Assembly: GCA_002684605.1 (NCBI GenBank)
Contig: NYVM01000049.1
Coordinates: 28,573-50,070, forward strand
Direction of reading: 5' to 3'
From: Candidatus Pelagibacterales bacterium
Lineage (GTDB): Bacteria; Pseudomonadota; Alphaproteobacteria; TMED109
Length of the DNA: 21,498 bases
Made by a program: the position numbers and the translations under genes. The notes under the pieces were generated by a model that was not told the DNA's origin, made no database searches, and saw nothing but the letters and a program-made list of their open reading frames with translations. Numbering within the stretch: position 1 is the stretch's first letter; the number at the start of each line of letters is the position of its first letter. Shown one piece after another: positions 1-8,132 of this stretch.

Positions 1-312
1 GCTATGACATTAGGGATAGTGGTAGATGATACTGTCCATTTTTTAAGTAAATATTTAAGAGGTCGTAAAGAATTAAATAAGTCTCCTGAGGATGCTACGC
101 GTTATGCATTTTCTTCTGTTGGTTTTGCACTAGTTGTTACGTCCTGTGCATTAGTAGGAGGTTTTATGATATTAGCTAGTTCTGGCTTTAGAGTCAATTC
201 TGACTTAGCGCAATTATCTATGATTACTATAGTTTTTGCGTTATTAGCAGACTTTTTATTCTTGCCACCTTTATTAATGAAATTAGAGAGTTTAAAAAAT
301 AAATCTAAATAA
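1..312 (+). CDS. RND/MMPL-family membrane transporter, C-terminal fragment
   Basis: This is the 3' end of a larger gene that begins before the window: the frame is open from base 1 and an in-frame Met follows at base 4. The visible 103 residues carry the motif GIVVDDTVHFL, typical of the acidic transmembrane helix of RND/MMPL exporters. Two further hydrophobic segments follow (about residues 37-60 and 72-92), and the end is a short basic tail. This matches the last three helices of the COG1033-type 'predicted exporter of the RND superfamily'. These proteins use the proton gradient to move hydrophobic substrates out of the inner membrane. The next gene lies 20 nt downstream and encodes a LolA-like periplasmic protein, so transport of lipid or lipoprotein to the outer membrane is a reasonable inference. 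The substrate is not known. Confidence 0.85.
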   Translation, partial: AMTLGIVVDDTVHFLSKYLRGRKELNKSPEDATRYAFSSVGFALVVTSCALVGGFMILASSGFRVNSDLAQLSMITIVFALLADFLFLPPLLMKLESLKNKSK

Positions 313-332
313 AAAAAAGAGGATTAATTATT

Positions 333-1136
333 ATGAAAATATTTATGAAGTTTATAGTGCCTATTATAATTTTATCAATTTGTAACATTTCTATGTCTCT
401 TGCTGAGACCTCTGAAGAGAAAGGTCTCCGCTTAGCAATTGAAGGAGATTTAACAGGGCAAGGTTTTAAAGATACATTATCTAAAAGTGAGATGACTTTA
501 AGAAATGCTCAGGGAGAGGAAAGTATAAGAACTTTTTCATCTAAGACTTTAGAAATGGAAAATGATGGAGATAAATCTATATTTATTTTTCATCATCCAA
601 AGGATGTTGCAGGTACAGCTATATTAACCTTTACACATAAGTCTGGACCTGATGATCAATGGTTATATTTGCCAGCCTTAAAAAGAGTAAAAAGAATTAG
701 TTCAGATAATAAATCGGGTGCTTTTGTTGGCTCAGAATTTGCATATGAGGATTTATCTAGTCAAGAGGTAGAAAAATATACATATAAGTGGATTGAAGAT
801 GTTCCATGTCCAGGAGATGAGCAAGAAATGTGTTACGTCAGTGAAAGTTATCCAGAAGATAAGTCATCTGGCTATACAAAAAGAGTTTCTTGGGTTGATA
901 TAAGTGAGCATAGAGCTAGAAAAATAGATTATTATGATCGTAAAGATAAGTTGTTAAAAACACTCATATTATCAGACTATAAACAATATTTAGGAAAGTT
1001 TTGGAATGCTCATAGCCTTAAAATGGTAAATCATAATACTAATAAAGAAACAGATATAGTAATTAGTGAGACAGTATTTCAAACGGGCTTGAAAGATTCA
1101 GATTTTAATCGCCAGACACTTAAACGTGCGCGTTAA
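333..1136 (+). CDS. LolA-like outer membrane lipoprotein-sorting protein
   Basis: A 267-residue secreted protein. The N-terminus is a clear signal peptide (MKIFMKF, then a hydrophobic core), probably cleaved after SLA near residue 24. The central stretch at about 109-140, DQWLYLPALKRVKRIS followed by GAFVGSEFAYEDLS, is characteristic of the family annotated as outer membrane lipoprotein-sorting protein (PF17131 type). These have a LolA/LolB-like half-barrel that binds a lipid or acyl chain in the periplasm. Two cysteines (C159 and C167) flank an acidic loop and could form a disulfide. A good ribosome site, AGAGGA, lies at about 318-323. The gene follows the transporter by 20 nt, and its stop codon overlaps the next start by one base (TAATG), so the three are almost certainly one operon. 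I infer a periplasmic carrier between the inner-membrane pump and the outer-membrane barrel. The cargo cannot be told from sequence. Confidence 0.85.
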   Translation: MKIFMKFIVPIIILSICNISMSLAETSEEKGLRLAIEGDLTGQGFKDTLSKSEMTLRNAQGEESIRTFSSKTLEMENDGDKSIFIFHHPKDVAGTAILTFTHKSGPDDQWLYLPALKRVKRISSDNKSGAFVGSEFAYEDLSSQEVEKYTYKWIEDVPCPGDEQEMCYVSESYPEDKSSGYTKRVSWVDISEHRARKIDYYDRKDKLLKTLILSDYKQYLGKFWNAHSLKMVNHNTNKETDIVISETVFQTGLKDSDFNRQTLKRAR

Positions 1137-2350
1137 TGCATTTAATTGTTTTATCGTTTTTATTAATTTTAATACTTCCATTACTTAGCCATGCTGACCT
1201 TGAGCCAGATTTTACGGAATATAAGGCTGAAATTACACTAGAGGCATGGCTTTTTTCTGAAGCTCCTTTATATAAAGGGCAAGAAAAAAATAACTATTCT
1301 ATTGCCATTGAGTCTGAAATATATTCTGAATGGGCAGAGGGGAGTAATTTAGTATTTAGACCTTTTATACGCTTAGATAGTGAAGATAGTAATAGGTCAC
1401 ATATAGATATAAGAGAAGGTATTTATTCATGGTATGGAGAAGGCTGGGAATCGTCTATAGGAATAGGACAAGTGTTTTGGGGTGTTACAGAATCAAGAAA
1501 CTTAGTTGATGTTATAAATCAATTTGATGCAGTGGATGATCCTACATTTAGAACAAAGTTAGGTCAGCCACTAATAAGTGCAACATTAATAAGAGATACT
1601 GGTTATTATGAATTTTTTATATTACCTTATTTTCGTGAAAGAACATCTCCTGGAAGAAAAGGTCGTTTAAGGCAAGATCCTGAATTCTCAAAGGGCACTA
1701 CGAAGTTTGAAGGTGGAAGTCAATGGACGCCAGAGTTAGCTTTAAGATGGTCAAATAGTATTGGTAACTATGATGTTTCTGCGCATAGCTTCTTAGGGTA
1801 TGCAAGAGCTCCTTCCATTGATATTCAAATAGTTGGAGGGCAGCTAAAATATGAGCCTAATTATCAAAGAGTAAGACAAATTGGAGGGACTCTTCAAAAA
1901 GCCTCAGGAGCAACTCTCTATAAACTAGAATGGTTAGCTAAGGATGGTCAAAAAGACATAAATTTTAGAAGAGGTGGTTATTTTGCAACGGTTTTAGGTT
2001 TTGAGCATACTTTATATAGTTCTATTGGAGATAATGGTGATCTAGGTTTCTTAATGGAATATAATTTTGATAGTAGACACACTCGATCAACTGATACTAT
2101 GCAAGATGATATATTTGTAGCTGCTCGATTAACCCTTAATGATACTAAAAATACGGAAATGTTATTTGCTTCTATTGCAGACTTAGATGGTGATGGTCAA
2201 ATTTATCAATTAGATTTTGGAAGGCGTATAAATGATTCTCTTACTTTTGGAGTTCAAGGTGCAATTTATCAAAATGGTAGGCTTGGATCTAACTTATATA
2301 TTTTACGGCAGGATAGCTGGTTAGAAATTAATTTTAAACAATATTTTTAA
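1136..2350 (+). CDS. outer-membrane beta-barrel protein, DUF1302-like
   Basis: A 404-residue secreted protein with a signal peptide (hydrophobic residues 2-18, cleavage likely after SHA at about 20). The body alternates polar and aromatic residues as in amphipathic beta strands. The last residues, WLEINFKQYF, end in phenylalanine, the usual BAM-recognition signature of outer-membrane barrels. A central motif, GQVFWGVTESRNLVDVINQ followed by D-AVDDP, resembles the 'WGE...D.vNP.D' pattern of DUF1302-type proteins, which often sit beside RND exporters. The start codon overlaps the previous stop (TAATG), which suggests coupled translation. I infer that it is the outer-membrane member of the module with the LolA-like protein and the RND pump. 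A simple porin is the main alternative. Confidence 0.75.
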   Translation: MHLIVLSFLLILILPLLSHADLEPDFTEYKAEITLEAWLFSEAPLYKGQEKNNYSIAIESEIYSEWAEGSNLVFRPFIRLDSEDSNRSHIDIREGIYSWYGEGWESSIGIGQVFWGVTESRNLVDVINQFDAVDDPTFRTKLGQPLISATLIRDTGYYEFFILPYFRERTSPGRKGRLRQDPEFSKGTTKFEGGSQWTPELALRWSNSIGNYDVSAHSFLGYARAPSIDIQIVGGQLKYEPNYQRVRQIGGTLQKASGATLYKLEWLAKDGQKDINFRRGGYFATVLGFEHTLYSSIGDNGDLGFLMEYNFDSRHTRSTDTMQDDIFVAARLTLNDTKNTEMLFASIADLDGDGQIYQLDFGRRINDSLTFGVQGAIYQNGRLGSNLYILRQDSWLEINFKQYF

Positions 2351-2401
2351 TGAGTATTATAATGTAAGGTTGATTATTTTTTTTCTATAAATATACTCAT
2401 T
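2349..2401. repeat. 9-bp inverted repeat around the dksA promoter
   Basis: AATGAGTAT at 2349-2357 is matched exactly by its reverse complement ATACTCATT at 2393-2401, 35 nt apart. The left arm includes the last two bases of the barrel gene's stop codon. The right arm overlaps the likely -10 box of dksA. It could be a regulator site, part of a long-looped terminator, or chance in AT-rich DNA. Confidence 0.3.
2370..2397 (+). promoter_or_regulatory. probable sigma-70-type promoter of dksA
   Basis: TTGATT at 2370-2375 and TATACT at 2392-2397 are separated by 16 nt. This is a good match to the housekeeping promoter pattern, 37 nt upstream of the dksA start. The AT-rich background makes such matches easy to find, so this remains tentative. 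Confidence 0.4.
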
Positions 2402-2433
2402 CTTTATATAATATATTTATTAGAAAGATTTTT

Positions 2434-2868
2434 ATGGCAGTTTCTAAAAACAATAAAAATATTACTATAGAGACCTATACATTAAGTGAAAATGATCCAT
2501 TTATGTGTAAAGATCAGTTGACCTATTTTAGGTTAAAATTAGAAAAATGGAGATCTGAGGTAATGATAGATGCAGAAAAGACGCGTCAAACTTTACAAAA
2601 AAACAACACACCTGAAGCTGATGTTGCTGATAGAGCTTCCACTGAAACAGAAAGATCTTTAGAATTGCGAACTAGAGATAGGCAAAGAAAGTTACTTGCA
2701 AAAATAAATGGTTCTTTAGCAAGAATTAAAGAAGGTTCATATGGATACTGTATTGAAACAGGAGAACCTATAGGGTTGAAAAGGCTAGATGCTAGGCCAA
2801 TAGCATTATTATCCATACAAGCACAAGAACGTCATGAAAAGCATGAGCGTTCTCATCGCGATGATTAA
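2434..2868 (+). CDS. dksA: RNA polymerase-binding transcription factor DksA
   Basis: A 144-residue DksA. The protein enters the secondary channel of RNA polymerase and, with ppGpp, changes initiation at rRNA and amino-acid promoters. The coiled-coil tip motif DxxDxA is present as D63-VA-D66-R-A68. The C-terminal globular part reads YGYCIETGEPIGLKRLDARP followed by IALLSIQAQERHE. The four-cysteine zinc finger of E. coli DksA is reduced to one cysteine (C106), with Thr, Ser and Ala nearby. I recall this as the usual form in alphaproteobacteria, so it is not a defect. The ribosome site is weak (AGAAAGA at about 2422-2428). The gene stands alone between its own promoter and the recA control region. 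Confidence 0.93.
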   Translation: MAVSKNNKNITIETYTLSENDPFMCKDQLTYFRLKLEKWRSEVMIDAEKTRQTLQKNNTPEADVADRASTETERSLELRTRDRQRKLLAKINGSLARIKEGSYGYCIETGEPIGLKRLDARPIALLSIQAQERHEKHERSHRDD

Positions 2869-2872
2869 ATAA

Positions 2873-2887
2873 GAACAAAATAAGAAC
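2873..2887. promoter_or_regulatory. LexA (SOS) operator upstream of recA
   Basis: GAAC at 2873-2876 and GAAC at 2884-2887 are separated by exactly seven bases. This is the direct-repeat SOS box of alphaproteobacteria (GTTC-N7-GTTC read on the other strand), unlike the palindromic E. coli box. It lies 8 nt upstream of a TTGACA -35 element and about 135 nt before the recA start. A further GAACAAAA half-site occurs at 2929-2936, within the same promoter region. The box implies DNA-damage control of recA through LexA, whose gene is not in the window. Confidence 0.75.
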
Positions 2888-2894
2888 AAATTTA

Positions 2895-2926
2895 TTGACA
2901 GCCTAACTAATTACGTGTTCTATATA
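2895..2926 (+). promoter_or_regulatory. probable recA promoter
   Basis: A perfect -35 hexamer, TTGACA, lies at 2895-2900. The -10 region is less certain: TTCTAT at 2918-2923 gives a 17-nt spacer, and TATATA at 2921-2926 gives 20 nt. The SOS box lies immediately upstream. The transcript would carry a leader of about 90 nt. Confidence 0.5.
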
Positions 2927-2998
2927 AAGAACAAAACGTGATCATTATATATAAGGTGTAAAAAATAAAAATATTTATTTATAAATTATTATTAATAG

Positions 2999-3012
2999 CC
3001 TAAAAGATTAGG
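2999..3012 (+). promoter_or_regulatory. small hairpin overlapping the recA ribosome-binding site
   Basis: CCTAA (2999-3003), loop AAGA, TTAGG (3008-3012) forms a perfect 5-bp stem. Its 3' arm covers the first three bases of the ribosome site AGGAAGG at 3010-3016. The stem could dampen recA translation, but it is short and may be fortuitous. Confidence 0.25.
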
Positions 3013-3022
3013 AAGGTCTAAA

Positions 3023-4123
3023 ATGACAGCTAAAGAAAAAAAACCTGAATTAAGGATAGTAGATATGGAAGATAAAGAAAAAGGTAAAGCACTAGAAGCA
3101 GCATTATCACAAATTGAAAGAGCCTATGGTAAGGGTTCAATAATGAAATTAGGTGAGGGGTCGGTTACTGAAATAGAATCTATCTCTACTGGTTCATTAG
3201 GATTAGATATTGCTTTAGGTATAGGCGGCTTACCTAGAGGAAGAGTAGTAGAAATATACGGACCTGAGAGCTCAGGTAAAACAACTTTAACTCTGCATGC
3301 TATTGCAGAGAGTCAAAAAGAAGGTGGTGTTTGCGCATTTATAGATGCGGAGCATGCGCTAGACCCTGTTTATGCAGGTAAATTAGGAGTTAATGTTGAA
3401 AACTTATTAATTAGTCAGCCAGATGCAGGCGAACAAGCATTGGAAATAGCTGATACATTGGTAAGGTCTGGTGCCGTAGATTTAATAGTAATAGATTCTG
3501 TAGCCGCATTAGTACCAAGAGCCGAATTAGAAGGTGAAATGGGGGACCACCATGTTGGCCTTCAGGCACGTTTAATGAGTCAAGCTTTAAGAAAATTGAC
3601 ATCAACAATTGCTAAATCCAATACTACTATAATATTTATCAATCAAATAAGAATGAAAATAGGAGTTATGTTTGGAAGTCCTGAAACAACTTCGGGTGGA
3701 AATGCCTTAAAATTTTATTCTTCAGTTAGGTTAGATATAAGAAGAATAGGTCAAATAAAGGATAGAGATGAAGTTGTAGGAAATCAAACTAGAGTAAAAG
3801 TAGTTAAGAATAAAGTTGCGCCTCCATTTAAAGTAGTTGAATTTGATATTATGTATGGAAAAGGAATAAGTTATAATGGAGAATTAGTTGATTTAGGAGT
3901 AAAAGCTGAAATTATAGAAAAAGCTGGTTCTTGGTATTCATACAATGAGGAAAGAATAGGACAAGGTCGAGAAAATGTTAAACAATATCTAGGAGATAAT
4001 CCAGAAACAGCCAAAAAGATTGCATTAGAAATAAAAAAATCTTTAGGTCTGACAGAAGGTATTGATGAAAATGCCCCTGAAGCAGATAATGTAATAGAAA
4101 AAACTGCAAAAACCTCAGAATAA
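3023..4123 (+). CDS. recA: recombinase RecA
   Basis: A 366-residue RecA, the ATP-dependent DNA strand-exchange protein of recombinational repair. As the SOS co-protease it triggers LexA self-cleavage. The Walker A motif GPESSGKT is at residues 80-87. The Walker B strand LIVIDS is near 154-159, and the DNA-binding loop 2 region, with [11 protein letters not shown], is near 216-226. The C-terminal tail is acidic and ends about 20 residues longer than the core domain, as is usual. ATG is preceded by AGGAAGG at six bases. The gene has its own SOS box and promoter. It is followed 85 nt later by alaS, an arrangement I recall from other alphaproteobacteria. Confidence 0.98.
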   Translation: MTAKEKKPELRIVDMEDKEKGKALEAALSQIERAYGKGSIMKLGEGSVTEIESISTGSLGLDIALGIGGLPRGRVVEIYGPESSGKTTLTLHAIAESQKEGGVCAFIDAEHALDPVYAGKLGVNVENLLISQPDAGEQALEIADTLVRSGAVDLIVIDSVAALVPRAELEGEMGDHHVGLQARLMSQALRKLTSTIAKSNTTIIFINQIRMKIGVMFGSPETTSGGNALKFYSSVRLDIRRIGQIKDRDEVVGNQTRVKVVKNKVAPPFKVVEFDIMYGKGISYNGELVDLGVKAEIIEKAGSWYSYNEERIGQGRENVKQYLGDNPETAKKIALEIKKSLGLTEGIDENAPEADNVIEKTAKTSE

Positions 4124-4208
4124 ATATAGACTTATAATGTTATCCCTTTTAAAACAATCTATTAACAATGAAGAATAAAGTGTTAGGATAGTTTTAGGAG
4201 GGGTTAAA

Positions 4209-6851
4209 TTGTCAAATTCTACAAAAGATATTAGAAGAGCTTTTATAGACTACTTTGTATCATCAGGTCACAAAGAGTTATCTTCTTCTCCTTTGTTGCC
4301 TCAGGATGACCCTACATTGCTTTTTACTAATGCTGGAATGGTTCAGTTTAAAAATATTTTTACTGGAAAAGAAAAAAGTAAATACAAAACAGCTACAACT
4401 TCACAAAAATGCTTAAGAGCAGGGGGAAAGCACAATGACTTAGAGAATGTCGGCTATACAGCTAGACATCATACATTTTTTGAAATGTTAGGAAATTTCA
4501 GTTTTGGTAATTATTTTAAAGAATTAGCAATAGAGTATGCGTGGAATCTAGTAACTAAAGTTTATGGACTAGACGCAAAAAAATTATTAGTCACTGTTTA
4601 TTACGAAGATATAGAAGCCTATGCTCTCTGGAAAAAAATATCAGGTTTACCTGATAATAAAATTATAAAAATATCAACATCAGATAATTTTTGGTCTATG
4701 GGTGAAATAGGACCATGCGGACCTTGTTCAGAAATTTTTTACGATCATGGTCCTAAAATAAGTGGAGGTATACCGGGAAGTGCAAATGAAGATGGAGATA
4801 GGTATATTGAAATATGGAACTTGGTATTCATGCAATATGAAATGCAAGCCAATGGTAATAGAGTTGATCTACCAAGACCTTCTATAGATACGGGAATGGG
4901 TTTAGAGAGAATGGCAGCGGTATTACAAGGCGTGCATAATAATTATGAAATTGATTTATTCCAAAATATAATAAATTCTTCTGAAGAATTTTCAGGAGTT
5001 GAAGCTAACAATGAAGACTTAATTTCACATAGAGTAATTGCAGATCATTTAAGAGCTTCTGCATTTCTAATTGCAGATGGTGTTTTACCTTCGAATGAAG
5101 GAAGAGGTTATGTATTAAGAAGAATTATGAGAAGAGCTATGAGGCATGTGCATAAATTGGGTATTAAAGACCCACACATGCATAGACTGGTTAATAGCTT
5201 AGAAGATAATATGGGAGATGCATTTGGAGAGCTTTCTAGAGCTAAAGCATTGATCGAAAGTACGTTAAAGGATGAGGAAATTAAATTTAAGGATACTTTA
5301 GAACGGGGCTTGGGGTTATTAGATCAATCTATTAATAAATTACATAGTTCTGAAGCATTACCAGGTAATGTTGCCTTTAAACTTTATGATACATATGGAT
5401 TTCCAATTGACCTTACAGCAGACATTTTAAGAGGAAAAAATATTAAGTTAGATTACAAAGGATTTGAGAATAGTATGAATGAGCAAAAGAACAAAGCTCG
5501 TAAATCTTGGAGTGGATCTGGAGACAAAGCTTCTGATGAAGTATGGTTAAAGCTTAAAGAGAGAGAAGGAGAAATAAATTTTGTAGGATATGAAGTACAG
5601 AATGCAAAATCAATTGTAAAAAGCATCGTTGTAAACGGTAAAGAAGTAGAACAATTAGGTATAGGTGAAAAAGCAGAAGTGATAACTAGTAGTTCTCCAT
5701 TTTATGCAGAATCAGGAGGACAGCTAGGAGATACTGGAGAATTAGACTGGCAAGATGGTGCTGCTATTGTTCAGGATACAAAAAAATATGAAAACCTAAT
5801 AGTACATATTGTTAAAGTAACTAAAGGGACTTTAAAAAATAATGATCAGGTAAATTTATGTATTGATGCAGAAAGAAGAAATGCTTTAAGGGTGCATCAT
5901 AGTGCAACACATTTATTGCATGAAGCTCTTAGACGTAACTTAGGAGACCATATAACACAAAAAGGAAGCCTTGTTTCACCAGATAAACTTAGATTTGATA
6001 TCAGTCATAATAAAGCAATTAGCAGCTCTGATATTAATTTAATAGAAGACGAAATTAATGATAAAATAAGAGAAAATTTTAATATAGAAACTACTGAAAT
6101 GGATATTGAAAGCGCGAGAAATTTGGGTGCTTTAGCATTGTTCGGAGAAAAATATGGAGACCAAGTGAGAGTAGTAAAAATGGGAAGTCATTCTGAAAAA
6201 CATTATTCAGTTGAATTATGTGGAGGCACACATGTAAATAGGTCAGGAGATATAGGAGTATTTAAAATTCTATCAGAATCTGCCTTAGGTTCAGGTATTA
6301 GAAGAATTGAAGCGGTTGCCGGCCAAGCTGCTCTTACTGAATACCAAGAAGAAAATAAAATCATAAATGAATTAGCAATTGAATTAAAAACCTCAAAAGA
6401 AAATATAAAAGAACGAATTAACTCTTTGATTCTAGATAAAAAACATTTAGAAAAAAAGATAATTGATTTAAATAAGAGAATAAATACTTCTAATAAACCT
6501 GATGAGAAATCTACATTCAAGTTAGTAAATGGTATAAAAATAATTAATAAAGTGATTGAAACTCTTCCTCCTAAAGAAATTAAAGGATTAGTAGATGAAT
6601 TTAAAAAAGAATTAGTATCTGGAGTAGTTATTATAATAAGTACTTTAGAAAATAAAGCATCAATAGTTATAGGAGTTACTAAAGATATATGTGAAAGGTT
6701 TAATGCTATAGAATTAACAAAAGTTGGAGTAGAAATACTAGGAGGTAAAGGAGGAGGTGGAAGACCTGATATGGCTCAAGGAGGAGGCCCTAACTATAAA
6801 AATGCAGCTGAGGCCATTGATCATATAATGCAATTAATAAAAACTAAATAA
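4209..6851 (+). CDS. alaS: alanine--tRNA ligase
   Basis: A full-length 880-residue alanyl-tRNA synthetase (class II), which charges tRNA-Ala and edits Ser and Gly mischarging. The N-terminal aminoacylation domain shows FTNAGMVQFKNIFTG (about 39-53), LRAGGKHNDLENVG and FFEMLGNFSFGNYF. The editing domain carries the zinc/active-site motifs HHSATHLLH (near residue 563-571) and C671-GGTH675. The C-Ala domain ends with the glycine-rich GGKGGGGRPDMAQGGG. I chose the TTG start because it gives the expected N-terminus, beginning MSNSTKDIRRAF. It also lies five bases after a very strong ribosome site, AGGAGGGG (4196-4203). The gene converges on icd with only four bases between the stop codons. Confidence 0.97.
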   Translation: MSNSTKDIRRAFIDYFVSSGHKELSSSPLLPQDDPTLLFTNAGMVQFKNIFTGKEKSKYKTATTSQKCLRAGGKHNDLENVGYTARHHTFFEMLGNFSFGNYFKELAIEYAWNLVTKVYGLDAKKLLVTVYYEDIEAYALWKKISGLPDNKIIKISTSDNFWSMGEIGPCGPCSEIFYDHGPKISGGIPGSANEDGDRYIEIWNLVFMQYEMQANGNRVDLPRPSIDTGMGLERMAAVLQGVHNNYEIDLFQNIINSSEEFSGVEANNEDLISHRVIADHLRASAFLIADGVLPSNEGRGYVLRRIMRRAMRHVHKLGIKDPHMHRLVNSLEDNMGDAFGELSRAKALIESTLKDEEIKFKDTLERGLGLLDQSINKLHSSEALPGNVAFKLYDTYGFPIDLTADILRGKNIKLDYKGFENSMNEQKNKARKSWSGSGDKASDEVWLKLKEREGEINFVGYEVQNAKSIVKSIVVNGKEVEQLGIGEKAEVITSSSPFYAESGGQLGDTGELDWQDGAAIVQDTKKYENLIVHIVKVTKGTLKNNDQVNLCIDAERRNALRVHHSATHLLHEALRRNLGDHITQKGSLVSPDKLRFDISHNKAISSSDINLIEDEINDKIRENFNIETTEMDIESARNLGALALFGEKYGDQVRVVKMGSHSEKHYSVELCGGTHVNRSGDIGVFKILSESALGSGIRRIEAVAGQAALTEYQEENKIINELAIELKTSKENIKERINSLILDKKHLEKKIIDLNKRINTSNKPDEKSTFKLVNGIKIINKVIETLPPKEIKGLVDEFKKELVSGVVIIISTLENKASIVIGVTKDICERFNAIELTKVGVEILGGKGGGGRPDMAQGGGPNYKNAAEAIDHIMQLIKTK

Positions 6852-6862
6852 TTGTTTAGTTT
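6841..6862. terminator. inverted repeat at the alaS/icd convergence
   Basis: AAACTAAA (6841-6848), loop TAATTG, TTTAGTTT (6855-6862) forms a perfect 8-bp stem that contains or touches both stop codons. As the only structure between two convergent genes it could act as a weak bidirectional terminator. However, it has a single G-C pair and no long T run, so function is uncertain. Confidence 0.3.
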
Positions 6863-8070
6863 AAAGCTTTATTAAGATTCTTTTCAATTAGGCCAAGAAA
6901 TTCTATTGTTTCCATCCAGCTTTGATTGTTACCAACTAATAGAGCTAAATCTTTTGTCATTGAGCCACTCTCTATAGTATCTATGCAGACGGCTTCTAGT
7001 TTTTGTGCAAAATTTTGTAATGCAACATTTTTATCAAATTTTCCTCTATACCATAAACCCCTGGTCCAAGCGAATATAGAAGCAATTGGATTAGTAGAGG
7101 TGGCTTCACCTTTTTCATATGCTCTAAAATGTCTTGTTACTGTTCCATGTGCAGCTTCAGCTTCTATAGTTTTTCCATCAGGTGTCATTAATACTGAAGT
7201 CATAAGACCTAGTGAACCAAAACCCTGTGCAACTACATCAGATTGTACATCTCCATCGTAATTCTTACATGCCCATACAAAGCCACCTTCCCATTTAATA
7301 GCTGCTGCAACCATGTCATCTATTAATCTGTGTTCATATGTAATGTTTTTATCTGCAAAGCGTTGTTTAAATTCCTTATCAAAGGTTTCTTGAAATAAAT
7401 CCTTAAACCTTCCATCATAGGCTTTTAATATAGTATTTTTTGTTGATAGGTATACTGGCCAGCTTAAATTTAAGCCGTAATTAAAACATGCTCTTGCAAA
7501 ACCACGAATAGAATCATCAAGATTGTACATTCCCATTGCAATACCAGGGCTTTCATAATCATTTACTTCATGTTCAATTTCTGGTCCACCATCATTAGGC
7601 GTAAATTTCATGATTAATTTACCTGCGCTAGGTATTAGAAAATCTGTTGCCCTATATTGATCTCCATATGCATGCCTACCTATGACAATAGGTTTAGTCC
7701 ATCCAGGAACATATTTTGGAACATTATTACATATTATAGGTTGTCTAAAAACAGTCCCTCCTAATATATTTCTTATAGTGCCGTTTGGAGAACGCCACAT
7801 TTTTGTTAAATTAAATTCTTTTACACGATCTTCATCAGGAGTAATAGTTGCACATTTAACTCCTACTCCATATTTTTTAATAGCATTTGCAGAGTCAATA
7901 GTTACTTGATCGGATGTTTTATCTCTATTTTCAATACTAAGGTCATAATATAATAAATCTAAATCCAAATGAGGCTTTATCAATTTTTCTCTAATTAATT
8001 CCCATATAATTTTAGTCATTTCATCGCCATCTATTTCAACTACTGGCGTGCTAACATTAATCTTACTCAT
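6856..8070 (-). CDS. icd: NADP-dependent isocitrate dehydrogenase
   Basis: A 404-residue isocitrate dehydrogenase, which oxidatively decarboxylates isocitrate to 2-oxoglutarate in the TCA cycle and yields NADPH. The N-terminal [14 protein letters not shown] and the segments [16 protein letters not shown] and [13 protein letters not shown] are typical of the eukaryote-like homodimeric type that alphaproteobacteria carry, not the E. coli type. The metal/substrate region [29 protein letters not shown] is split here only by its length. The NADP-binding part contains [17 protein letters not shown]. The start is supported by AGGGAG five bases upstream. A TTGACA on the minus strand (plus-strand TGTCAA at 8117-8122) may be its -35 box, but no good -10 was seen. 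Confidence 0.97.
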   Translation of the reverse strand: MSKINVSTPVVEIDGDEMTKIIWELIREKLIKPHLDLDLLYYDLSIENRDKTSDQVTIDSANAIKKYGVGVKCATITPDEDRVKEFNLTKMWRSPNGTIRNILGGTVFRQPIICNNVPKYVPGWTKPIVIGRHAYGDQYRATDFLIPSAGKLIMKFTPNDGGPEIEHEVNDYESPGIAMGMYNLDDSIRGFARACFNYGLNLSWPVYLSTKNTILKAYDGRFKDLFQETFDKEFKQRFADKNITYEHRLIDDMVAAAIKWEGGFVWACKNYDGDVQSDVVAQGFGSLGLMTSVLMTPDGKTIEAEAAHGTVTRHFRAYEKGEATSTNPIASIFAWTRGLWYRGKFDKNVALQNFAQKLEAVCIDTIESGSMTKDLALLVGNNQSWMETIEFLGLIEKNLNKALN

Positions 8071-8132
8071 TTGAACTCCCTATTGTTTTATGTTTTTTTG
8101 AATAAATGTATGGAATTGTCAAGACTTAAATA

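Noticed and set aside
2586..2816. Minus-strand open frame across dksA
   Set aside because: It lies wholly within dksA, whose protein is well recognised, and has no family resemblance.
2917..2932. GTTC-N8-GAAC as a second, palindromic LexA box
   Set aside because: Spacing and inverted orientation do not fit the direct-repeat N7 box; kept only as a half-site note.
3411..3608. Minus-strand open frame within recA
   Set aside because: It is a shadow of recA with low-complexity leucine-rich translation and no ribosome site that I could see.
4124..4208. Possible tRNA-like or T-box leader before alaS
   Set aside because: The 85-nt gap holds no T-box core, no cloverleaf and no long stem; only a strong ribosome site.
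6203..6520. Minus-strand open frame of 105 residues within alaS
   Set aside because: It sits opposite the CGGTH editing region of alaS. Its hydrophobic sequence is the usual antisense of Lys/Glu-rich codons.
6926..7261. Plus-strand open frame within icd
   Set aside because: It is antisense to a fully conserved isocitrate dehydrogenase.
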